This document shows positions 28,301-36,583 of a stretch of 64,000 bases of DNA, in pieces. How positions within the stretch are numbered: the first letter of the stretch is position 1; each line of letters opens with the position of its first letter. Location of the stretch: contig CALLWB010000036.1 in the NCBI GenBank assembly GCA_938016265.1, positions 1 to 64,000 on the forward strand, in the 5' to 3' direction. Both the position numbers and the translations under genes were made by a program. The stretch comes from an uncultured Saprospiraceae bacterium. GTDB taxonomy: Bacteria; Bacteroidota; Bacteroidia; Chitinophagales; Saprospiraceae. The notes below the pieces were generated by a model, which made no database searches, had not been told where the DNA came from, and saw only the letters and a list, made by a program, of their open reading frames with translations.

Positions 28301-28898
28301 CTCCTGAGTTGGCGTCTAATTTAATACTCCATGCATTTTGACCGTCGAGCAGGTAGAAGAATATGTCCCAAGCGAGTATAAGACTGCCATCGTTTATTGG
28401 GAAATAGACAAGCTCCGCAGTTATGGGCTCTAAAGCGACATTATTTTTTTTGAAGGATATTTTGTTGTCATGTAAAGGGTCCTTTATCTCCAATACTGCA
28501 GGCAAAGGAACTTGAAGGTGAGCGGCTACTTTATTGACTGCCATTTGCGCACTAATCGAATTAGTAAGAGTATTGATTTTATTTCTTTTGTCTCCTACAA
28601 ATCTATTGGCGAGATGGACCATTTTGCCGTCTTGACCTACATTGGAGGTAATCATTGCATTGTACAATTTTATCCCTTTGTGCCGTTGAATTAAGTAGGT
28701 ATGTGTGACTCCATTGTGGTCACTTTTGTATTGATCCGTTACTACCCAATCTGCAAGATCGTCACTTGACAGGCCCAAGTCCTGTTTTTGGTGTTCCAGA
28801 TATCTGAGTGTAATGTCCAAGGGAGTTTGAGACTGACCAAATAAAAACGAACAGGCTATTAGAAGCAGGGTTGTTGTGGTTAGGTATTGTTTAAACAT
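25335..28898 (-). CDS. Secreted M36 (fungalysin-type) metallopeptidase, third tandem copy
   Basis: Paralogue of 1187 residues: signal peptide (1-21), FTP propeptide (about 28-205), catalytic domain with H594-E-Y-G-H598 and Glu622 in GEGWSD, PA insert (about 440-575), DUF11 domain (about 800-895), jelly-roll (about 905-1080) and T9SS type A sorting domain (VFPNP onward, ending KIVVE). It is first in transcription order among the three but separated from the second by a terminator. The close similarity to the second copy points to a recent duplication. Retained catalytic residues and full-length frames argue that all three are functional. Confidence 0.93.
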   Translation of the reverse strand: MFKQYLTTTTLLLIACSFLFGQSQTPLDITLRYLEHQKQDLGLSSDDLADWVVTDQYKSDHNGVTHTYLIQRHKGIKLYNAMITSNVGQDGKMVHLANRFVGDKRNKINTLTNSISAQMAVNKVAAHLQVPLPAVLEIKDPLHDNKISFKKNNVALEPITAELVYFPINDGSLILAWDIFFYLLDGQNAWSIKLDANSGEILDKKDRVIKCNFSHPEHDECTKYQHRVRPDVGQNYAHTTKAVVSASNFGHQNAAPNTYTVVPFPIESPTHGAFDMVTTTGDPVASPFGWHSSNAASWTFTRGNNVHAYQDRNGNNSSSNDEPDGGATLEFDFPFNQSAEPDTYVDAATVNLFYAVNYVHDLFYHYGFNEAAGNFQSNNNGNGGFGNDHVIAESQDNADGATPDRNNANFFTPNDGSSGRMQMFLWDSEGADPPLFTANSPASIAGAYPVGTAEFGAPIGPVAITADIVLVDDGTGTVSDACEPIVNGAAITGKIAMIDRGDCEFGFKILEAEQKGAIAAIMCNNVQGEGSNFLMLAGAVGGSVTIPSVFMTYEDCIILKTEMNAGPVNATLQDNSAAGPADYDADFDNGIIAHEYGHGISRRLTGGPSTTNCLDNDEDPGEGWSDLIALFSTVKPGDMGADPRAIGTYVERTSPTGGGIRRFPYSTDWTVNSQTYDDIRGTVGGAPHPVGEVIVAVMWDLFWNLVDEYGFDADIQTGTGGNNIAIQLYIDGLKMQACNPGFVDYRDAVLAADNANNGGANQCIIWKTFARRGLGVDADQGSTASRNDGTPSFDPPADCIIELKIVKTATPSVDVADDITYSLHVINDKATPVTGTVVTDDVPTGTSYVTGSATMGGTLSGNTITWNLGTLAADEEVMLEFKVNPNDANYTTIVFEDGFENGAGNWIASHDNMLGTNDWFLDNGNPATGSFAAFAEDPAAEADQYFQTVGFYQLNTTRPALIFDHFYDTERSFDGGIVEFLDANFEWNNLGPDMVRNSYPEPIQNGLVPAGDGAFSGNSGAYVETVVDLSTNYLNQEGFFRMRMISDDNTAANGWYVDNFKVVDLFTIQGADACVTTTEGDNVCAPTPDIGTIIYGNSLSPNNNVNTPDFEVKVFPNPAKDFISINIISDKVESVEVSIISVDGRLVDARTSTDNIINFDISGLSAGVYLAKVKTKDGIVTEKIVVE

Positions 28899-29130
28899 AG
28901 ACTTTTGTTTTGTTTAATAAAATGTTTTTTTGATTGGTTATGGAAAAGTATTACCATATTTTGTTGTAGCACTTAAAATAGTAAATTTGAATAGGAAAAT
29001 AAAGTAAATTGCGATCACTTGTTGATTTCTGACAATGTTTAGACAATTTGTAAGCGTGTATTTGTCTTGATTTTTTAAACTTTGTTAATTCCTTATTGAA
29101 ATTACCCCAGGAATGGACGGACGTCAAATA

Positions 29131-29165
29131 AAAATAGTCTCTGAATAGCATTCAGAGACTATTTT
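29131..29165 (-). terminator. Terminator of the FKBP lipoprotein gene
   Basis: A perfect 16-base inverted repeat (29131-29146 and 29150-29165) with a three-base loop. It begins about 20 bases after the stop codon, and its A/T tracts suit either strand. Confidence 0.85.
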
Positions 29166-29184
29166 AAAAAATAAGAAATTACTT

Positions 29185-29667
29185 TTATTGGAAATCAATC
29201 AATTCTATATCAAAAACTAGAATCGAATTGGCTGGAATTCTGCCACGGTCCATTGATCCATAGGCTAAATTGGAAGGAATGAGAAATTTGCCTTTTCCTC
29301 CTTTTTTTAGCATTGGAATACTTTCACCCCATCCTTTTATTACGCCACCTAGCTCAAAACTAAGAGGTTGTCCACGGTCAACTGAAGAGTCAAATTTTTC
29401 TCCATTTAGAAACGTTCCGGTATAGTGGGCCTTGATACGAGAGGATGTTTTTGGGTGTTCACCTTCTCCTTCATTCTCAATAAGATAATAGATGCCAGAT
29501 TCTGTATTCTTGAAATTTGTTAAATTTTCTTTAGCTAAATAATCAAGAATTATTTTATTGTCTTTTTGTTGTTGAGAATTTTCGTCAAATGCCAGAGGAT
29601 CATATCCTTGCTTGCAAGCAGAAAAAATTATAGTCAACAGAATTGTAAGGATTGTTATATTTTTCAT
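29185..29667 (-). CDS. FKBP-type peptidyl-prolyl cis-trans isomerase lipoprotein
   Basis: Envelope prolyl isomerase of 160 residues. The N-terminus is a lipoprotein signal ending FSAC (Cys18). A spacer follows and then one FKBP domain (about 60-160) with the classical features AHYTGTFLNGEKFDSS, GGVIKGWGESIPML, GKFLIPSNLAYG and IPANSILVFDIEL, so the active-site aromatic and Asp positions are present. It probably assists folding of periplasmic or exported proteins, which fits a genome rich in large secreted proteins. It stands alone, with its own promoter-like box and terminator. Confidence 0.92.
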   Translation of the reverse strand: MKNITILTILLTIIFSACKQGYDPLAFDENSQQQKDNKIILDYLAKENLTNFKNTESGIYYLIENEGEGEHPKTSSRIKAHYTGTFLNGEKFDSSVDRGQPLSFELGGVIKGWGESIPMLKKGGKGKFLIPSNLAYGSMDRGRIPANSILVFDIELIDFQ

Positions 29668-29696
29668 ATTAGTTGTTTAAATAAAAAAAGTGAGCG

Positions 29697-29704
29697 CAAA
29701 TTTA
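29697..29704 (-). promoter_or_regulatory. Candidate -7 box for the FKBP lipoprotein gene
   Basis: Reads TAAATTTG leftward followed by CGC, a perfect TANNTTTG match. It would give a leader of about 23 bases. A -33 element is not clear. Confidence 0.45.
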
Positions 29705-30621
29705 AAGAATCCTATCAACACATAAAAGTATTTATTTGATCTACTGCTTTTTTTATGAATGTTTTCTTGATTCCTTCTTTCATATTCTTAATTTTTATCT
29801 ATTTATGAGGTTTTAAAGGATTCATCTAGGTAGCATTTTTCCAGGATGTTCCAAGGAAAAATTTATTCATTCTCCATCTGTACGTTCAACTTTAAAGGAA
29901 AATGTGAATGAATATTGAGGACTAACTTCTTTTTTGTCATCAAATAAAACAAATAATACATGGTTGAATTAATGTATATTTTATCTAAAAATACCGTTTT
30001 AAAACCATAAATTTTCTGTGACGGTTTTAATGGTCAGTTTAAACTGAATTAGCATGGGGAAATATTATAATTTTAATGATAATCACGACTTTATGTAAAT
30101 TATGGATCAAGAAATAGAAAAAATTAACACAACTGCGGCGTGAGGTTTTTGTGACATGGTTTAATTTTAGTTTTGAGCATTGGCTAAAGACGGCTTTTTC
30201 TAAAAATCACACTCATAGAGATAGAAAGAATATTAAGTGTTTCATTTTTTGTGTAGGTCGTAATAGCCGATTTTGCTGTTGAAATTGACTTAACGGTAAA
30301 TAAAATACAACGAAAAAAAAATACAAAAACAAGGAAGTCAACAATTGAAAATTATTGAGGTGTATATGTAATCGTTTTTGTCTAATGCAAAGTGCTGCCA
30401 ATAGTGACAAAATCAATGAAATTGAAAGTTTTGTATTTTTTGAAATTAATTTCTCGAATTTTAGCAATTTTACATGCGTAAATTTATTGATTTTCAATGG
30501 GTTTAGCTATGGTTGATTTCGATATGTAACAAAATATAGAAATTTTGATAAATGATGCAACGTTTTTTTGTGGTTAGCCGTCTATTAATAGAAGAAAGTA
30601 AGAGAACTAATTAGAAGTAAA

Positions 30622-30629
30622 TAGTTTTG
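30622..30629 (+). promoter_or_regulatory. Candidate -7 box for the T9SS surface protein gene
   Basis: TAGTTTTG (TANNTTTG match) followed by C, about 120 bases before the ATG. No clear -33 TTTG is visible. Confidence 0.4.
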
Positions 30630-30750
30630 CAATCTCTGCCGAAAATGCTATTTTTAATTTAAAGTGTATTGGCAAACTTTTTGCAACTGCTTTTTTGAAC
30701 AAACGTGACATAATAAACAACGAATAACCTATAAACAAAACTTAAGTATT

Positions 30751-31932
30751 ATGAAAAATGTTTTACGAAATTTTTCCTTCCTCGCTCTCTTCCTTATGAT
30801 GGGGGTAACCTTATTTGCACAGGATCCAACCTATAAGGTAAGATTTAACATGAATGAAGCTGATTGTCAGAACATGATTGTTTATATCGATTTGGAGGTA
30901 GCTGCAGATGATGGATCTTCTGGATTCTATATTTCTGATCAAAATTACAGATTCTCTTTTAACAGAGATGCTGTAGCCAATCCAAGAATTGTGCAGGAGT
31001 TGGAAGTTGCTGGCCAATTGTTTACAACTGACTATTCTGCATTTTTTGATCCTCACCATTTAAATGGTTCACTTGATACTATTATCTCTTACAATGTAGT
31101 ACTAGCTGGGGGATCTGGATATCCTGTAGATGATACAAGATGGTATCCTGTAGGTAGAATAGCATTTGATATCCTTGATTTAGATGCTTGTCTACAATTA
31201 GAGTGGCACTCACATGACCCAGTTGACTATCCTCCTACATTTATTGGAGAAAAAGTTGGTGGTGCAGGTGGAGTACTTCTTGAAGTTGAAGAAGGAACTT
31301 ATTATAATGGCGATGCAATATGCTTTGACTCCATTTGTGCAGGGCAATTACCAATAGAATTGGTATCCTTCGAGGGAAGAGATATCGGTTGCGAAATTGA
31401 GCTCATCTGGACAACTGCATCAGAAACTGACAACGACTACTTCAACATACAAAAAAGTATGGATGGTGTAATTTGGAATACTATCGGTGATCCTATTGAT
31501 GGTGCTGGAACAACAGATTCTGAAAGAACTTACAGATTTGTTGATTCAAGAATCACAGATATCGTAAATTACTACCGTATTCAGCAAGTTGATTTTGATA
31601 CGAAAGTTACCTTCTCGGAACAAATCATTGTAAAATCTTCCTGCTATAACGAAGACATTAAATTAGGAATTACGGAATTATTCCCTAATCCTGTTGCCAA
31701 TGACGAATTAGTATACATCAAATTCTACACTGACAGAGGAGACTCTGAAGCGAATATTGTTGTAACTGATGCTCTTGGTAGAACAATACAAGACAATAAA
31801 GTGACGTTGAAAGAAGGACCAAATTCTTTATCATTTGAAGCTGTAAACCTTTCTCCAGGTACTTACTTCGTACAAGTAAGAGGCGACAACTGGTTCTCTG
31901 TAACTCAGAAATTTGTCAAAATTATTAAATAA
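30751..31932 (+). CDS. T9SS-sorted surface protein with cohesin-like N-terminal beta domain
   Basis: The 393-residue protein has a signal peptide (1-24, ending LFAQ). A beta-rich first domain (about 27-190) contains YRFSFNRDAVANPRIV, where the pattern resembles cohesin-like sandwich domains. An Fn3-like segment typical of Bacteroidota secreted proteins follows (IELIWTTASETDNDYFNIQ, then YYRIQQVDFD), and the protein ends in a type A T9SS sorting domain (about 310-393, FPNP). Predicted to be cell-surface or released. The gene stands alone with its own hairpin terminator. The cohesin-like reading is tentative; no partner can be named from sequence alone. Confidence 0.8.
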   Translation: MKNVLRNFSFLALFLMMGVTLFAQDPTYKVRFNMNEADCQNMIVYIDLEVAADDGSSGFYISDQNYRFSFNRDAVANPRIVQELEVAGQLFTTDYSAFFDPHHLNGSLDTIISYNVVLAGGSGYPVDDTRWYPVGRIAFDILDLDACLQLEWHSHDPVDYPPTFIGEKVGGAGGVLLEVEEGTYYNGDAICFDSICAGQLPIELVSFEGRDIGCEIELIWTTASETDNDYFNIQKSMDGVIWNTIGDPIDGAGTTDSERTYRFVDSRITDIVNYYRIQQVDFDTKVTFSEQIIVKSSCYNEDIKLGITELFPNPVANDELVYIKFYTDRGDSEANIVVTDALGRTIQDNKVTLKEGPNSLSFEAVNLSPGTYFVQVRGDNWFSVTQKFVKIIK

Positions 31933-31981
31933 ACGAGAGATCGTTTTTAAAAGTATCTAAGCTGATAATCCTTAAGTTTAA

Positions 31982-32010
31982 GGGAGCAATTACATTACGT
32001 AATTGCTCCC
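31982..32010 (+). terminator. Terminator of the T9SS surface protein gene
   Basis: A 12-base inverted repeat (gggagcaattac / gtaattgctccc) with a five-base loop, followed by TTTTCTTTTTT. A classical intrinsic terminator. Confidence 0.88.
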
Positions 32011-32544
32011 TTTTCTTTTTTGGAGCAGTGATAATATATACTCGTTTGAGTTTGGAAACTTCAATAGGAGGGGAGGATTGCCTCTAAATTGAAAACAAAC
32101 GCTTGGATATATAAGTACGATATGCTTTGCTTGCAGACGATAGATAAGACCTACCCAAGCATAATAATCAATGAGATAGGAATAAGGTGATGTCCATCCT
32201 TGTTTTCGTGGGGAATAGAACGTTAGTTGACCTGAAGGAAGGGGAGTTAATAGAGGCTATGGGAATGTTAGCAGGGTAGGGGAGGGAACGGACTGATCAT
32301 ATCGAGCATATGATTTTAGGTGGTTTTCCCTGAGGCATCTTGCTATTGGAATGCGAATTTCAATAGCAAGATGTACCTTTTTTGTTGCATTGTTTGGACA
32401 CCAACTAATATTTTCAGATGGTAGTTCTTTGGTAACTGAAGGATCAACAATAGACCTATACCGCTAAGGTGGATGTCACCAGCCCACCTACAATAAAATT
32501 CTGACGATACCTACTACTATAAATAACTAGGGATTCCTGAGGAA
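32011..32544. other. Intergenic region with orphan terminator, possible small RNA
   Basis: About 530 bases without a convincing reading frame. It starts after the terminator of the upstream gene yet contains a second strong hairpin (32336-32373) with a downstream T-run on the + strand. Something transcribed rightward between the two, such as a small RNA, would explain it, but I could not find a perfect promoter box. The remainder (32374-32544) shows nothing recognisable. Confidence 0.35.
32336..32373 (+). terminator. Orphan intrinsic terminator hairpin
   Basis: A 13-base perfect stem (catcttgctattg / caatagcaagatg) with a 12-base loop that can partly pair, followed after a few bases by a run of T. 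No gene ends nearby on this strand. Confidence 0.6.
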
Positions 32545-32865
32545 CTACGCCTGCGCATTTGGAGTAAAATTCATGGGAAAGTTGGTAGGAGGCTGTTGTT
32601 CCTGTACGGTGATTTTACCAAAAGTAGCTTCGTACTTTTTAATATTTTCGTTTAGTGCGTGTAGGAAGCGTTTAGCGTGCTGTGGAGTGAAGATGATGCG
32701 GGATTTGACCTTGGCCTTAGGCATGTTGGGCATAATCCGTATAAAGTCTAATACAAACTCTGCTTGTGAATGATTGATTAAGGCAAGATTAGTATAAATC
32801 CCTTCTGCAGTTTCTTCTGGCAACTCAATGTTTAACTGTTTATTTGGCTGGTTTTCTTTACTCAT
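32545..32865 (-). CDS. DUF3467 domain-containing protein
   Basis: Small cytosolic protein of 106 residues. The core LNIELPEETAEGIYTNLALI, then HSQAEFVLDFIRIMP and SRIIFTPQHAKRFLHALNENI, is the DUF3467 signature in its usual order and length. Members are common single genes in Bacteroidota and other bacteria, with unknown function. It stands alone between the orphan hairpin region and the DUF1573 gene. No catalytic residues stand out. Confidence 0.92.
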   Translation of the reverse strand: MSKENQPNKQLNIELPEETAEGIYTNLALINHSQAEFVLDFIRIMPNMPKAKVKSRIIFTPQHAKRFLHALNENIKKYEATFGKITVQEQQPPTNFPMNFTPNAQA

Positions 32866-32966
32866 GATTATTAGTATATCGGTGATTATTAAATGGAATT
32901 TGTTTACAAAATGAAAAATGGACTTACACTAAGTTCAAAATGCACTTTTAGTAAACTATACAAAAA

Positions 32967-32996
32967 AACCGCTTTACAGTAAAATGTAAAGCGGTT
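32967..32996 (-). terminator. Terminator downstream of the DUF1573 gene
   Basis: A 12-base perfect stem (aaccgctttaca / tgtaaagcggtt) followed leftward by a run of T. It ends the PorP/PorE-like/DUF1573 transcription unit. Confidence 0.85.
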
Positions 32997-33008
32997 GTGT
33001 TTTTAATC

Positions 33009-33314
33009 TTATTCTTCTTTAACGAAGGCCTTTATCTTTAGCTCTGTTACGATTGGATCCGTGTTTGCAATGATATTGATATCATTTTTTTGTTCTCCAC
33101 TTTTATCCTTGCTATCGTACTCTACTAAAATTTCGCCTTTCCCTCCTGGAGGTATACTTCCTTCTGGCCAAGCCGGAACGGTGCATCCACAAGATCCAGA
33201 CGCAAACTCTATCAACAAATCAGTTTCACCCGTATTGGTGAATGTAAACAAATGAGTTTTTTTTTCACCTTCTTCTAAGGTGCCGAAGTCATGGAATGAC
33301 TCCTCAAATCTCAT
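33009..33314 (-). CDS. DUF1573 domain protein without signal peptide, overlapping the PorE-like gene
   Basis: A 101-residue single DUF1573 domain (an ASH/MSP-like immunoglobulin fold): FHDFGTLEEGEKKTHLFTFTN, GSCGCTVPAWPEG and NIIANTDP are all typical. DUF1573 proteins normally carry a signal peptide, but here the frame starts right at the domain. The start lies inside the end of the upstream gene (11-base overlap). Between the upstream OmpA domain and this start is an 11-A run. Loss of one A, or ribosomal or transcriptional slippage, would fuse the upstream frame directly through K-K-K-Y-A-N into this domain. The separate short protein would stay in the cytoplasm, so the fusion may be the functional form. 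Domain call is secure; gene structure is not. Confidence 0.8.
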   Translation of the reverse strand: MRFEESFHDFGTLEEGEKKTHLFTFTNTGETDLLIEFASGSCGCTVPAWPEGSIPPGGKGEILVEYDSKDKSGEQKNDINIIANTDPIVTELKIKAFVKEE

Positions 33315-35505
33315 ATTTGCGTATTTTTTTTTTTGATTCCTTACTTACTACAGGATCTGAAGAAATCAAGTTTGCAGGATCTACTAGAGTTGGCGCTATA
33401 AATTGTGGTGCGGGCTCAATATATTTTACTGGTTCATTGTATCCACTTCCTGGAGATAATGGTATTCTTATTTGGCCATTGATATCAACACCTTCTGTGA
33501 TTCTAAACTCTGTTCTACGGTTTAGCTGGCGACCTTGAGGATTATCTGCTCCGGTATCCATTTTATTAGGTGCTACAGGTTGGTATTCTCCATAAGAACG
33601 TGCAATTAAACGTTGGGACTCTACCCCTCTGCTTGTCAGATAGGTCATTGCTTCCTGCGTACGTTTTGAGGCAAGCTGGTCATTATAGGTGTTTGTACCA
33701 AATGCATCTGTGTGCGAAGCAACCTCTATCACTAACTGAGGATATTGTGCCATAATTCCAATCAACTCATCCAGTTTTACTGATGCGTCAGGTCGAATAT
33801 TATGTTTGTCAAAATCATAGTAAATTGTATCCAACCGTGGCAATACAAAAGTGTATTTCTGCTCAACCGGTGGTGGTGGCGGCGGTGGTGGTGGTGGCGG
33901 AGGAGGTGGTGGCGGAGGAGGAACTGCTTTCAGATACAACTTAGAATCGAAGGTCTTAGCTTCCAATAAATTCATGGTAGTAACTTCTGTAGAATCCGAA
34001 TAGTAGCCGCTTCTTGAAGCAACAATTAGATACGTCTTATTTCTAAGGATATCAAAATCCGCTGTATTTCCTACACTATTAGTTTTGGAGTCGACCATTG
34101 CTCGAGTACCTTTTTCCATAAGTCTTACGGTAACTCCAGAAAGGTCTTTTTTCGTTTCTCTATCAAAACTAAGCGTATTTAGTTTAAAAGGTATTTTGTC
34201 AGGATAGAAGACAGAAAAGATATCATCACAACAAGTCTCACTTTTCAGTGAAGTGGTACCAGGACGATTGGAAACGATAAAACCGTTAGAGCCATTTTCG
34301 TCTGTTGTATAATATAAGTCATCCACTCTTGAGTTGACGCCCATGCCTAAATTTGCAGGTGCTGACCAATCAGAGCCACTCCATTTTGAAGAAAAGACAT
34401 CATATCCACCAATTCCTGGAAGGCCGTTCGAACTAAAGTATAAAGTCTTGCTGCTCTCATGGAAGAAAGGTGTTTCTTCACTAGCTATTGTATTTATCTT
34501 AGCTCCCATGTTTATTGGTGCATCGTAGCTGCCATTTCCATTTCTCATGGCGTAGTAAATATCAAAACCACCATAGCCTCCAGACATATCGGAAGCAAAA
34601 AACAAGGCTGGTTTACCATTTACATCTCCAAAGGTAGGCTGTTTGGTGGTATAGTCTCCGCCCAAACCTTTTACTTCTTTGGGTTTAGACCATCCGTCTC
34701 CTTTTTTGTTGCTTGTGTATAGATCACACTTTTTTAAGATATTACCTTCAAGGAAACATCTTGTATAGATCATTTCACTACCATCAGCAGAAAAGGTTGG
34801 CTGACCGGAGTGAGCAGTACCATCATTGATCTTTTTGTCTAGAGGTACTCCTTTTCCCCATGTTCCACCTGGAACTTTAGTAGAGGTATAAATTTTAGAA
34901 TAGACATCTTGTCCAGAACTTTCCATTACAATAACAGAATCAGAGCGGATCGATGCATAATACAAATCGTTTCCATTTACAATTGGAGAGTACTCTGTGA
35001 AGGGAGAGTTAATATCAGTGCCAACGTTGGCGATATCAATCCCCGGCTCTTGCTTCATGCCTAAAGCCATTTGCGCTCCAGCTATTTCGTTTTCTGCCCA
35101 AGTTTGCAACCTACTATCAGAAGATGCACCAATGAACTCTTCAAACTGAGCGATGGACTCTTGATATTTGCCATTCATTTTTAGAATTTGCCCGTAGATG
35201 AGCCCTGCGTCTTTGTACTGCATGGCTCTGTCTCTGCGTACCAAGCGCTTGTACCATTTCTCTGCATTTGGGAAATCTCTTAGACTATAATGAGTGGTTG
35301 CAAGTCGTTCGATCACATGTGTGTTTTTCTGATCGTCTTCATAGACTTTTTCATACCATTCTAAGGCATTGTAAATGTCACCCATTTGGTATTTTTCATC
35401 CGCGATCTTCAACATTTTGCCGGGGGGCAGACCTCTAACAGGTTGTCCGATGGCAATTGGTGTCGCTATGATGAAGATTAAGAAAACTATCCAGACCGTT
35501 CTCAT
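33304..35505 (-). CDS. PorE-like OmpA-family protein (TPR, beta-propeller, OmpA)
   Basis: Envelope protein of 733 residues with signal peptide (1-20), TPR-like repeats (about 28-160), PD40/WD40-like beta-propeller (about 165-430; repeats such as PTFSADGSEMIYTR), a carboxypeptidase-regulatory-like domain (about 440-525), an unbroken run of 18 prolines, and an OmpA peptidoglycan-binding domain (about 555-675, TDAFGTNTYNDQLASKR). This is the domain order of T9SS protein PorE and its relatives. It follows the PorP/SprF gene by 58 bases. It probably links a T9SS-associated outer-membrane complex to peptidoglycan. The coding end contains an 11-A homopolymer shortly before the stop, with the DUF1573 frame beyond. 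Confidence 0.88.
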   Translation of the reverse strand: MRTVWIVFLIFIIATPIAIGQPVRGLPPGKMLKIADEKYQMGDIYNALEWYEKVYEDDQKNTHVIERLATTHYSLRDFPNAEKWYKRLVRRDRAMQYKDAGLIYGQILKMNGKYQESIAQFEEFIGASSDSRLQTWAENEIAGAQMALGMKQEPGIDIANVGTDINSPFTEYSPIVNGNDLYYASIRSDSVIVMESSGQDVYSKIYTSTKVPGGTWGKGVPLDKKINDGTAHSGQPTFSADGSEMIYTRCFLEGNILKKCDLYTSNKKGDGWSKPKEVKGLGGDYTTKQPTFGDVNGKPALFFASDMSGGYGGFDIYYAMRNGNGSYDAPINMGAKINTIASEETPFFHESSKTLYFSSNGLPGIGGYDVFSSKWSGSDWSAPANLGMGVNSRVDDLYYTTDENGSNGFIVSNRPGTTSLKSETCCDDIFSVFYPDKIPFKLNTLSFDRETKKDLSGVTVRLMEKGTRAMVDSKTNSVGNTADFDILRNKTYLIVASRSGYYSDSTEVTTMNLLEAKTFDSKLYLKAVPPPPPPPPPPPPPPPPPPVEQKYTFVLPRLDTIYYDFDKHNIRPDASVKLDELIGIMAQYPQLVIEVASHTDAFGTNTYNDQLASKRTQEAMTYLTSRGVESQRLIARSYGEYQPVAPNKMDTGADNPQGRQLNRRTEFRITEGVDINGQIRIPLSPGSGYNEPVKYIEPAPQFIAPTLVDPANLISSDPVVSKESKKKIRKYEI
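33324..33334 (-). other. 11-base homopolymer, possible slippage site
   Basis: T11 on the + strand (A11 in the transcript) at the end of the PorE-like frame. A net +1 shift here joins that frame to DUF1573 with no intervening stop. Confidence 0.6.
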
Positions 35506-35563
35506 AGAATATTTTTTTTCTAGGTTTTATTTTTAATAATAGGATCGAATCGTGCTTGTCTGT

Positions 35564-36583
35564 TTAGAAACGTGGGCAGAAAAGTACAGGTTTCACGATT
35601 GGGTTTTTGTAAACTTTAGCAGTATAAGAAGCGGCTAATTCCCAACCTCCCCTTGAGTTTGTAGAAGAACTTAAATCTGAAACATTAAAGTCATAAGCAA
35701 CACCTACTTTAAATCCTTTGATATCAAGTCCCAACATCGCTATTGCAGCATCTGCTATACGGTATCCACCTCCAATGTTGAAGGTAATGGTACGTTCAGT
35801 ATTTAAGTGGTATCCTAACATTAGATGCGGTTGTAACTCACGTGCTGCTGATTGTGTTTGGAAAAGTACTCTAGGAGAAAGTGTTACTCTATTTGAAAGA
35901 TCAATGTTCATTCCCCCATTTACCAACAGTCGTGTTGCCAATTCATTAGTCAGCAAAAATGCATCCTCAGGAGACGTCAGGTGAAAAGCAGACACTCCAA
36001 GATAAACATTGAATTTGCTGGTAATGTAGGAGTTGATCATACCTCCTATTTGTATATCAGGATAAGAGACATTTGTTTCCGTAAGGTTTGCAAGGTCGGC
36101 ACTGGAGCCTCCTATAAACACCCCGTCGTTGAACTGATCTTTGAAGGTAAGTTTTGACTGGTCTATTCTTTTCTGAACAAGACCACCTTGAACACCTAAG
36201 GATAAAAAGGTATTTGCCTTTTTACCCAGTCCCAATTGATACGATAAAGAAAGCATAGCTGTTAGATTGGTAAGAGCGGCAGAACCTGCACGATCATTAA
36301 GAACCATAACACCAGCTCCTACCCAATCGTTTTTCCCGAATCCTCTGAAAACAGGGGCGTCAAGATAGACTGAAGGTGTTTGAAACTGATTTTCTAAAAT
36401 ACTTCCCCATTGGTCTCTATAAATACCACCAATTCTGAAGGTTCCTTCATAGGCACCAGTTAGTGCCGGGTTGGTGGTTAGAGGAGAAAGGTGGAATTGG
36501 GAAAAGTGAATATCTTGTGCATGACTTGTCCATCCAAATGACAATCCCAAACAAAGTAGGAGTAGGCCTCTCATAAATTTCAT
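35564..36583 (-). CDS. Type IX secretion system PorP/SprF family outer-membrane protein
   Basis: The 339-residue protein has a signal peptide (1-22) followed directly by the family's opening DIHFSQFHLSPLTTNPALTGA. Repeated amphipathic beta strands and a terminal aromatic (PRF) indicate an outer-membrane beta-barrel. PorP/SprF proteins partner T9SS and anchor or help secretion of specific large adhesins. In Bacteroidota they are commonly paired with an OmpA/PorE-like gene as found here. No giant adhesin gene is adjacent in this window, so which cargo it serves is unknown. Confidence 0.93.
   Translation of the reverse strand: MKFMRGLLLLCLGLSFGWTSHAQDIHFSQFHLSPLTTNPALTGAYEGTFRIGGIYRDQWGSILENQFQTPSVYLDAPVFRGFGKNDWVGAGVMVLNDRAGSAALTNLTAMLSLSYQLGLGKKANTFLSLGVQGGLVQKRIDQSKLTFKDQFNDGVFIGGSSADLANLTETNVSYPDIQIGGMINSYITSKFNVYLGVSAFHLTSPEDAFLLTNELATRLLVNGGMNIDLSNRVTLSPRVLFQTQSAARELQPHLMLGYHLNTERTITFNIGGGYRIADAAIAMLGLDIKGFKVGVAYDFNVSDLSSSTNSRGGWELAASYTAKVYKNPIVKPVLFCPRF

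Larger units (their letters stand above)
29668..30750. other. Long AT-rich intergenic region
   Basis: About 1.08 kb between divergent genes, far longer than most spacers here and very AT-rich. A leftward frame at 30213-30497 (94 codons) is dominated by Leu, Phe and Lys with no recognisable motif, and I regard it as chance. The region holds the FKBP gene's promoter at its left end and a TAGTTTTG box at 30622-30629 at its right. I see no convincing RNA gene, though one could be hidden. Confidence 0.5.

Noticed and set aside
21426..28898. Assembly duplication of the M36 genes
   Set aside because: The copies differ throughout the proteins and have different spacers and terminators, so they are real paralogues.
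30213..30497. Leftward 94-codon frame in the long AT-rich gap
   Set aside because: Low-complexity Leu/Phe/Lys composition, no start context, no motif; expected by chance in AT-rich DNA.
33870..33923. GC-rich tract as a repeat element
   Set aside because: It is coding: 18 proline codons forming a linker before the OmpA domain, as in related proteins.
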